Shown: positions 56,173-64,000 of the stretch, one piece after another | Numbering within the stretch: position 1 is the stretch's first letter | Layout of the letters: every line of letters starts with the position of its first letter | Assembly: GCA_011319805.1 (NCBI GenBank) | Contig: SJRY01000283.1 | Location: forward strand, 372,001-436,000 | Reading direction: 5' to 3' | DNA length: 64,000 nucleotides | From: Macrocybe gigantea | Lineage: Eukaryota > Basidiomycota > Agaricomycetes > Agaricales > Callistosporiaceae | The notes under the pieces: generated by a model | What the model was told of the DNA's origin: nothing | What the model saw: only the letters and a program-made list of their open reading frames with translations | The model's database searches: none | Translations under genes and position numbers: made by a program

Positions 56173-57495
56173 GTTAGCAATATGTACAGTACAGGCTTAG
56201 CAATTAGGACAGTTACCACCGTCGAAAGAATAAATTTGAGTGTATGTTTAGATCTTTTTGGTTGTAATGGATCGATGACCTAGGATTCTATGAGGACAAG
56301 TATATAACACGTGCCGCTGGCACTTTTATGCCCCCGGTGATGAGCGCTCCGCGCCGCTGACCGCCGATAAGTCCTAATTTGGTAATCCCACCCCCGCATT
56401 TGAAATCATACCACTACTCGGCCCCCTCAGCATGATACCGCAGCCCAGCCGCTGACTTCTCGTTCGAGTACTCGGGATGTCGACAACTCCGTGAGGCTTC
56501 CATTCCAGGTCCCGGACACTTCGCCAAACGCATCGCACCTGTACATTCCGGACCTTCTGTGCTTCCTATACCGCCCAATCCGGTCAGGCAGTCTTATTCC
56601 TATATGCCTCCCCCGATTCCCAGATCCCGATATGGCAAGACTACTACCATTTTCGATACCACACCGCCTCACGCCTTCCCGTGTTCCCGACACTGCCTCG
56701 CCACAGTACATTTGAAACAAGGGATTTCGAGCACGCTACCGTTTCATCCACTCTCATTTCGAAATTCGTGACTCATATTTCACTGATACATTCTACGTTC
56801 CTTAGATTATTTTCATGTTCCATTCTACGATGCGTGGCACTGGTTTCGGGATGTTCTTTTACCTACTGTTTCACCTTTTATGTTCAGATTTCGAACGGAC
56901 TTACATCTCCCCGACGTTTCAGCCACTAAACGACCCTTTCGAAATCATACGATACGTTCTCTCATTCGGTTTCGACTTCGCCGGTTATTCTGATACTCGA
57001 AATCTTCTCATCTATAAAAACCCATGTACTTGGCATTTGTAACAACATAGAAAAAGTTACCGTCTCAATCCTTCAGCAGTCTCGCAGTCTACGACTCGTG
57101 TGGAGTCCTTGTGTTATCCGATCTCAAAGTGTCGCACTCGCGTGGAGCCACAGCACTCAGTCTCGAAATCAGTGTCCCTGGCTTCACGTGGAAGTCACTA
57201 TCGTCGAAACCCTTCCGAAACCCTCACCGAAGCCCTCGATATTGTGCGGGAATTCAGCTAAGTCTAGCTGCCTTGTTTCGAAAACCCCGAAATCCGCTCG
57301 AAACCATCCATATTCACTTCGTTCCATTCCCCTCCTTTTCACGCTACAGTCCCTCGGGTTACTCTGTGACTTGAACAGCTCATAGTTTATACAGCCTCAG
57401 ATAGGGACTGACGCTTCCTTCATTCCACCTTGTTGGTTTGTAGGTTAGTGCTTCCCGATAGTTATCACCAGCCTTTTGTAATGCACTTTAAATAT
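56173..57495. other. Non-coding 3' part of the Helitron and flank of the Crinkler-type gene
   Basis: No gene recognised. On the minus strand it is the untranslated 3' part of the Helitron up to its probable end near 56302. Confidence 0.5.
56302..56333 (-). other. Candidate Helitron 3' terminal hairpin
   Basis: GTGCC-AGC-GGCAC (minus strand, about 56321-56333) is a perfect 5-bp stem with a 3-nt loop. It is followed after about 10 nt by CTTG and a T. Helitrons end with a short GC-rich hairpin about 10-12 nt before CTRR and insert before T; CTTG would be a variant terminus. Confidence 0.4.
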
Positions 57496-60216
57496 TTAAT
57501 CCAATAGTACTTCATTATATACAAAGTTTTTAGTTACACTATCTATCTTGTCCGCTTCCCATATTGCTTTAATGTTATGTACTGATGTTACCCGTGATAT
57601 AGCAACATAAAACTGACCATGAGTGAAAACCGGTGTACGTAAATCCAGCCCAACATGTGTTACTGATTGGCCTTGTGACTTGTTGATTGTCATGGCAAAG
57701 CATAAGCGGATGGGAAATTGAAGCCGAGTGAGTGGGAATGGCACTTGTCCTTCCGGTGGCTCATGCTTGATACGTGGGATGAAGATCAACTCTCCTGCAT
57801 GATCACCTGTGATGAGCCTTAGCTCCAGAACACGATTATGAATCCGAGTGACGATTCCTCGACTCCCATTGCAAACACCATGGCCTGTATCCAGATTGTG
57901 CAACACCATGACAGGACAGTCTATTTTGAGAGCTAGCTTGGCCAATGGCAGTCCTGAACAATTGATAGAGTTCAAATACTCTATTGGATAGAGCAGCTGT
58001 TCACCATTGTTGCTTGCAGGGACCGAATCAGCACTGTGAAAGACTTGCTCTGCTCCAGGAAAGTCTCTGAGAATGTAATGGTTCAGAGAGTCCATAGCTA
58101 GACAGAATGGTGCGAGCAGAAAAGTATTGCTGTGGATTCTGGATAGGAGTGTTGATATTGGGATAGATGGTTTGAATAAGAGAAGCAACAGTGTTGTATT
58201 CACAGTGAAAATGATCAGGAAGGGTAATGTTGGCATCCATGTCTGTGTGCTGACCATGTCCAACTTGAAGTTGCCACTCTGCAAAAGCACGCTCTTCCAG
58301 ATTATCGGTATTCAATTGCATGTTTCTTCTTAAATGGAGGACTGTAATCTTTCTCCACAATTGAGAACGCAGCATGCATGCACCCACTATGTCTGGACGG
58401 GATCCATTTTTAATAACTGGAAGAATCTGCTGAAAGTCTCCACCAAAGATAATAGTCAATCCACCAAAGGGTAGATCACTGCCTCGAATGTCTTGGAATG
58501 TGCGATCAACAGCTTCATGAATGTGACGATGCTGCATAGGAGCCTCATCCCAGATAATGAGATCTGTTATGCGAATCAGAGCAGCAAGTGGTGATGTCTT
58601 TGTGATTGTACACATAGTAGACTCATTAATGAGAATGGGGATTCTGAAACTTGAATGTGATGTGCGACCACCTGGAAGCAGAAGAGAGGCAATGCCAGAA
58701 GATGCCACACAGATAACAATCTTGCCCTCAGAACACAGATGATAGCAAAGAGTATGATAGAGGAATGTCTTGCCAGTGCCTCCTGGACCATGAAGAAAGA
58801 AGATCTGTCCTGTCTTGTTGGCAATAGCCTGTCTGAACTGATCAAAGGCATCTCTCTGCTCTGGATTCAATCTGGCCTCATTCTCTGCTGTCAATTGAGC
58901 CTGCTCCTCCTGATCGTAATTGTGCTGCTCTGCTATGAGATGATTTGCAATCCTTTCATTCCAATTCTGAGTGACCTGTAGCATGGATGGCCAATCCTTG
59001 AGAGAGCGGCGAGAAGATTGTAGAAGCTGGTCAATGAGAAAAAGGTCATAATCCATAATGTCTTCATCTGAGGGATTGACACGGATGTTGTCATGCTCGA
59101 GACGATAGCATAGATCATCACAGATCTGGGGCCAATATGTGTTCCATAGAGCAGCAGGATCTGAAGGATTGCAATCTCTCAGAATGGTGACAAAGAGGTG
59201 GCGAAGCTGATGACCGGTTTGCATAGCAGCTGCTTCACGTAAACACTGATCCCACTCCTGATCATCTTCAAGAAGGCCACGTGCAAGACAGGCATCTTTG
59301 AAAGAAGGGTGTATGACTCCTTCATATGTGCGAAGGTCTTCAAAAGATGTTGAGCCTGTGATCTGGGTCAAAAGAAGTCGAAGATAGAAGTGATCGCCTG
59401 ATGTGGGAGAAGCATAATTCATGCGGCCTATGGCAAATCCTCTCTGTCTGGGCTTCCACTCGTGCTTCTTGTTGAACACAAACTGGGAAGGAAAGTCCTG
59501 ATAGAGCACAGTGGATGCTGTATTGGGATATTTGACATTGGCCTTGAAATAGGCAGTGAGAGTAGAATCCTGTCTTCCTCCTCGCAAAACGACCTCTGGC
59601 ATTGACTCTTGACCATCCTGCCTCCAAGTGACAAACTGCTCATCTGGAAGGTGAATCTGCAACCGTATGACATTGGGTGCTTGGCCATGAAGTGGATATT
59701 GGAAAATGCGTCAAAGACTTTCACATGCAGAGACATAGCGTATATCCAGATACTGCCTGACCTCATCACCCACAGTGCCAAACTGCATGGAGACATGATC
59801 ATGACCCTTGTAAACATATTTGTAGATGTACTTGACTGCTTTGATAGATGCAATGCACTCCACATTGATATGGCACTGGTACTTCCAGATGAGCCAGAGA
59901 GAATAAGAAACGACCCAGCGATTATCGACCTGTTTGCCTCGAATGTCATAGGTGTGACCGATGTCTTGACGACGGGTGGCAGCATATGCATTGTCAGTAA
60001 TGGTGGTATGCTCTCTGAAAGGCTTTGGAAAGTTCTTGGTGCATTTGCCATTCTCCATGCATTGAGCTCTGGGATTTTCTGCACCACATGATGTGTGGAC
60101 CATGAACTTTTTGATCAGCTCAAGCAGTTCAGGATTGTCCTCTGGGAATTCAGAAGAGAGTAGACTGTCAATATGCTCAGGAGTCTGAAGTTTAGACTCT
60201 GGATCAAGAAAGAGGA

Positions 60217-60538
60217 TGTTACAGACGCCGCCCAAAGGACTATTCAATTTCTTATCTTATCTTTCCCCCATCCCTTATCCTCCCCATCACACTGCGCAGC
60301 GCGCAGCCATCGAGTCATTCCACTTTCCTAGTCACTCCGAGTCATCTCTTCCTTAGTCTTACTCATCCGCAGTCCACAGCATTTGCGCAGTCCGTGGTCC
60401 GTGCTCGAGTACTGTAACGTATATAAGGACTCCCAGATGTACCAGTAGCGCTAGGCTTAATATTCCTTTTGCCATCATCTCAAGACCACTCTCGCACTTA
60501 GTCTGCCCGAGTCCTTCTGAGATTCGTCTAGCCTAACA
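60217..60538 (+). repeat. Solo LTR of a Ty3/gypsy element inserted in the Helitron Rep gene
   Basis: The 322-bp segment starts TGTTA and ends TAACA. It is flanked by GAGGA at 60212-60216 and GAGGA at 60539-60543, a perfect 5-bp target duplication. It carries a TATATAAGG box at 60420-60428. It matches the LTR at 62660-62979 in opposite orientation over its whole length. Removing it together with one GAGGA joins the Helitron frame exactly. No internal element sequence remains, so it arose by LTR-LTR recombination. Confidence 0.95.
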
Positions 60539-62154
60539 GAGGATGCAGTGCATGTGAGGCAGGCCACGTTTCTGAAACTCAATGACAAAGAGATAGGCTA
60601 TGACCTTGCCAAAGACACCTTTCTTGATGTCCTCGATCAGCTCATCCTTTTTGCGATAAAAGACTCGGATGACCAAATCTGGACGATCAGCTGCTGTCTG
60701 GCCAGGCAAAAGCTCGACAGTAATTTCTGTCCAGTTTGGATTGGCAGTCATAGTGATGAAGAGATCTCCACCATGACAGAAACAATTGATGGCCAAAGCA
60801 TCTTGAAGAAGCTGCTGCATGTTTCTGGTGCTTCCTGCAAAGGTAGCAGGCAGAATGATCCTGCGGCCCAATTCCTCTGTGCTGGCATCCACATTGGCAG
60901 CCACTGCATCAGCCAATCCAGCATAAATGTCTCCTCGGATTGTGTTCTGGTTGTGCCAAACCCAACGCAGATGACTCTGCTCTGCAGTAGCCCAGACATC
61001 ACAGACAAACTCTTGAAAGAGCTTTTGAGAAAGAAAAAGATGCTGAGAATCAATGGCAGGAGAACGGGGATGGAGGCGGTAGCGATAAAACTGGACATTA
61101 GAAACATATCTGCGCTGTATTGTGGTGGTATTGCCATTGACCTCAGCCTCCTCCTCTGGGGCTTCATCTGGAGCATCTGGCAGTTGTGCATTGGCATTGA
61201 CATGCTGCAAAATGTTGGCTCAGTTGTAAAGAATTTTGGGATGCCAACTGAGCTGTCCAGTAGGAAAGAGCAAGACAAATCGGAGAGCTGGATAGAATGG
61301 ATGGATGTCTGAAATGCGCTGGAGAGGTTCACCAAATCGGCGATACAGGATAATGTCCCAAGCACTCTCAAGTTGATCACCATCACCTGGCAGAATGACA
61401 GCAATTTCATTGGTAGTGGGCATATTATAGCGACAGTGATCAGTAGTGTCCTCCAATCGCAATACAATTCTGCACTGGTGATCTTCTGGCATATTCCTAG
61501 TTTGCTCATATGCCTGCCGATACAACTGAACCCCTGGATGACAACAATAAAGCATGTCTTGCACAGTGTGAAGAGTCGTGGGATCAAGATGGGTATTCCA
61601 CTGGTTTGCAATACGGAAATTGTGAGCATCGTCAGGATCATAAATGTAGAGCTGGGCATAGACAGGTGGCTCTCCAGGAGGAGGAAGAAGAGACCCAGCT
61701 CTGTGAGAGAGCTCTCCATGAAGTCTGAACACATAAGGAGCATTTCCATTGGCCTGAAGAGAAGCATCAACTCTGCGCCCAATTGATACCATTGCAAATG
61801 CATTGTTGTAGTTGCGAATGTGTTTACGGAAATTGTTTGCAATGGGATTTTGCTCAGAGAGCAAAGTCAAGAGTTCGGAGGTGGGCGATCCAGAGCAGGA
61901 AGCACAATTTTGCCTTGATAGCAACACATGCCAAACTTGGGGTTACGAATTGAAGACTTGACTAAACGCTCAGAGATCCAATGCAGTGCATGACAGAAAG
62001 AACATTCAATGTTCATTCTACCCATGTCATGTTGAGGCCAATTAGGATCAAATGGGCAACGTGCCAGGGGTAGGTTGGTGACAATAGGCAGTGGTGGCAG
62101 AGGAGAAGGAGGAGAAGGTGGTGGTGGTGAAGGAGAAGGCAATGGAGAAGGCAA

Positions 62155-62645
62155 TGGCAGTGGTAAAGGAGCAAGTGGTTGAATAGGTGGTAAAGGCTAA
62201 AGGCAAATTGTTATTTATTGAAATCAATTTAGCTTATTAGACAAAATGACATACAGGAGCAGGCAAAGATAATTCAGCATGAGAGGCAATAGGAGGAGGC
62301 ATAGGAGGCAATGGCAGTGGTAAAGGAGCAGGCAGTTGAACAGGTCGCAAAGGCTAAAGATAAACAATATTCATTGAAATTAATCCAGCTTATAAGAAAA
62401 AATGACATACAGGAGCAGGCAAAGGAGGCAAATTTGCATATCGAGCAGCCAATTCAGCATAGAAAAGAGCAGCAGCAGCAGCAGGAGCAATAGGAGGAAG
62501 CATAGGAGGCAAAGGAGCAGGTGGTTGAACAGGCAATAAAGGCTAAAAGTAAATCATTATTTATTGTAATCAATTTAGCTTATTAGAAAAAATAACTTAC
62601 AGGAGCAACAGAGGAGCGCATGGAAGGCAATGCAGCCAAAGCTTG
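62155..62645 (-). repeat. Tandemly duplicated exon-intron units in the Helitron leader
   Basis: Three introns (62197-62254, 62354-62410, 62543-62600; 57-58 bp) are nearly identical. They separate exons that all code for short Pro/Leu-rich runs (PLPPLPPMPPPIASH-type). Each unit is an exon-intron pair copied in tandem with splice sites kept. Confidence 0.8.
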
Positions 62646-62659
62646 CTGTAAATGAACAG

Positions 62660-62979
62660 TGTTAGGCTAGACGAATCTTAAAGGACTCGGGCAGACTAAG
62701 TGCGAGAGTGGTTTAAGACGATGGCAAATGGAATATTAAGCCTAGCGCTACTGGTACATCTGGGAGTCCTTATATACGTTACAGTACTCGAGCACGGACC
62801 ATGGACTGCGCAAATGCTGTGGACTGCGGATGAGTAAGACTAAGGAAGAGATGACTCGGAGTGACTAGGAAAGTGGAATGACTCGATGGCTGCGCGCTGC
62901 GCAGTGTGATGGGGAGGATAAGGGATGGGGGAGAGATAAGATAAGAAATTGAATAGTCCTTTGGGCGGCGTCTATAACA
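62660..62979 (-). repeat. 3' LTR of the Ty3/gypsy element
   Basis: On the minus strand it starts TGTTATAGACGCC and ends GTCTAGCCTAACA; 320 bp. Directly before it (minus strand) is the purine-rich run AAAGAGAGGGTGA, the polypurine tract expected before a 3' LTR. A TATATAAGG box is present. It lies inside an intron of the Helitron gene. Confidence 0.93.
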
Positions 62980-63017
62980 TCACCCTCTCTTTAGATTCGC
63001 GTCCTCGCGAAAAGACC

Positions 63018-63425
63018 CTAGTCCAGCTGTCCCCACCCATTATTGGTCTCCCAGGCAGTTGTGGCACGTGGGGCCCACATATGAATGAGTTCTTCATTAT
63101 AGGAGCGGATGTGGTGGAGCGTGGTGGCAAGGAGTTTAAGTCGTCGGTTCTCTGTGCGAAGCATCTCCATTGCTTCGCGAAGCGCGATGCATTCAGCTGC
63201 TGTGGGACCGGTCCCATCAGGGGTTCGCCCAGTCCAAAGGTGTGTGCGGACGGTCATAACGTAGCGCAGATATGCGCCGAGTGTGATGGCGAGGGGATCC
63301 ATGTAGTCGCTAGCGTTGAGAATCCTTGCCAGATTCTCGAGGTCGCTTGGGCGGTTGGGGGTAGGTGCGCGGCTGTCCTCACTGCTGTCGATGCTGATGG
63401 GGGCGTTGGTGGTCATGATGTGCAA
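63018..63425 (-). CDS. Extra small reading frame between gypsy pol and 3' LTR
   Basis: An open frame of 135 codons lies between the chromodomain and the polypurine tract. It encodes a helical, hydrophilic protein (APTPNRPSDLENLARIL, ECIALREAMEMLRTENRRL). Its position and openness suggest a product of the element. I do not know a function. Confidence 0.5.
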   Translation of the reverse strand: MHIMTTNAPISIDSSEDSRAPTPNRPSDLENLARILNASDYMDPLAITLGAYLRYVMTVRTHLWTGRTPDGTGPTAAECIALREAMEMLRTENRRLKLLATTLHHIRSYNEELIHMWAPRATTAWETNNGWGQLD

Positions 63426-63429
63426 TTTT

Positions 63430-64000
63430 TGGTCTTCTTTCCTCTTGTCATGGTCCTTTTATCCTGGTTCGTAGTCTTTTTTAGGAAACGGTCCAGAGCT
63501 TGCTGCGCATTCCCAGTTCCTTCTCTTTGATCCATGTGTTTTCCTCGTGCCCGTACCCTTTCCATTTGACCAGGAATAGAGTTCCTCTCCCTTGTTTCTT
63601 CCTTTTTAGGATTTCTTCTACCTCGTACTCTTCTTCATCATTTATAATTTCAGGCGGTGGCGGCGATGGTCGCTCTTGTATTTGAAACGGGGTCCTTTGT
63701 AGGGTGTGAGTAGTGTTTCATTGAACACGGGGTGTATCAGCTGCCATGATGCTGGGAGTTCTAGGCAATATGCTGAGGCGCCTTTCTTTTCGATCACCTT
63801 GAACGGTCCGTATCGGAGTGCCGATAACTTTTTTGATGGTCGATTGACTGTGATATTGGTGGCTTCGAGCCATACTCCATCTCCTTTCTTGTATTCACGG
63901 GCCGGTTTTCGTCTCGCATCGTAATTGTCTTTGGCCCGTGTTTGCACATACTGCAGCGCAGCATTTGCTTCTTTCCGCATTTGGTTCATTTTTTCAATGA
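63430..64000 (-). pseudogene. Gypsy pol 3' end: integrase C-terminus and chromodomain, frameshifted
   Basis: The integrase C-terminal part shows DNYDARRKPAREYKKGD, LSALRYGPFKVIEKKG and LIHPVFNETLLTPYK, typical of fungal Ty3/gypsy elements. A chromodomain follows in another frame: EEYEVEEILKRKKQG, LFLVKWKGYGHEENTW and then NAQQALDRFLKK in a third frame. Chromodomains direct integration to marked chromatin. The frame changes near 63678 (AA run) and near 63510 break the gene as read; either decay or missing bases. Confidence 0.85.

Larger units (their letters stand above)
57496..62645 (-). pseudogene. Helitron Rep-helicase gene, multiply broken
   Basis: Reading right to left: proline-rich leader exons (62645-62155), a zinc-finger-like part (CPFDPNWPQHDMGRMNIECSF begins it), then the Helitron N-terminal domain with the replication-initiator motif GLPHMHCIL near 60540. 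Then come a KYIYKYVYKGHD block (two-Tyr-type region around 59820-59850) and the helicase with Walker A FLHGPGGTGKTFLY at about 58770, DLIIWDEAPM at 58540 and INKSQGQSVTHVGLDL at 57650. Breaks: a one-base gap near 61878, an in-frame TGA at 61220-61222, the solo LTR at 60217-60538, an in-frame TGA at 59711-59713 and a frame change near 58090. The enzyme cannot be functional. Some of the small breaks could be sequence errors, but the LTR insertion cannot. Confidence 0.88.
56302..62659 (-). mobile_element. Helitron, decayed, interrupted by a solo LTR and cut by a Ty3/gypsy element
   Basis: Rolling-circle DNA transposon with Rep and PIF1-type helicase domains on the minus strand. Its 5' part lies beyond the gypsy element that begins at 62660. 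The left end is placed at a candidate terminal hairpin. The element contains no other gene that I can see. Confidence 0.85.
62660..64000 (-). mobile_element. Ty3/gypsy chromovirus-type retrotransposon, 3' end only
   Basis: The element runs on the minus strand and continues beyond the right window edge. Present here are the end of the integrase, a chromodomain, a small extra reading frame, the polypurine tract and the 3' LTR. Confidence 0.92.

Noticed and set aside
60247..60533. First thought to be an intron of the Helitron gene
   Set aside because: The segment has TGTTA/TAACA ends, a TATA box, a perfect GAGGA target duplication and a second copy at 62660-62979, so it is an LTR.
60548..61786. 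Plus-strand frames opposite the Helitron Rep gene
   Set aside because: Antisense shadows; conserved Rep and helicase motifs are all on the minus strand.

Overview
This window is nuclear DNA of a filamentous basidiomycete, most likely an agaricomycete. Almost every conserved gene is cut by many 45-85 bp GT-AG introns. The gene families (ABCC pumps with the Yor1-like N-terminus, Crinkler-type NTPase-nucleases, Helitrons, chromodomain Ty3/gypsy elements, the VWVSN small-protein family) also fit that group. No rRNA, tRNA or CRISPR array was recognised.

Layout. 1-22 kb: the 3' end of one ABCC transporter gene (1-622,+), a mitochondrial thioredoxin-like [2Fe-2S] protein of the AIM32 type (1212-2165,+), a secreted six-hairpin glycosidase-like gene (4586-2179,-), a PhzF-family isomerase gene (4932-5827,+), three related single-pass surface protein genes (6528-8022, 9082-10742, 11766-13213, all +) and a complete second ABCC transporter gene (19771-13479,-). 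The second and third surface genes lie in a tandem duplication that also copied the last codons of the ABC gene. 20-25.7 kb: two unidentified minus-strand genes and a gene-poor stretch. 25.7-45 kb: housekeeping and regulatory genes, namely three RING-finger/coiled-coil paralogues (25765-27390 +, 36653-39529 +, 44835-42408 -), a tiny cyanase-N-terminus-like protein, ribosomal protein uS11 (RPS14), a Gpt2/Sct1-type acyltransferase, a VWVSN small protein and a VAMP7-like R-SNARE. 45-52.5 kb: Sec61 beta, a SET/MYND-type methyltransferase and triosephosphate isomerase. 52.8-64 kb: a Crinkler-type P-loop NTPase plus restriction-endonuclease-fold gene, then a decayed Helitron (minus strand). The Helitron is interrupted by a solo LTR with a perfect 5-bp target duplication, and by a minus-strand Ty3/gypsy chromovirus whose body runs off the right edge.

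Two cross-cutting observations matter for anyone using this sequence. First, many genes are broken by what looks like loss of a single base, often in a run of identical bases. One of them is the essential ribosomal protein gene RPS14, so most of these are better read as assembly errors than as pseudogenes. Second, very short exons (3-14 nt) recur in at least six genes, so automatic gene models here will often be wrong. The exon boundaries below were worked out by hand from splice sites, reading frame and family conservation.
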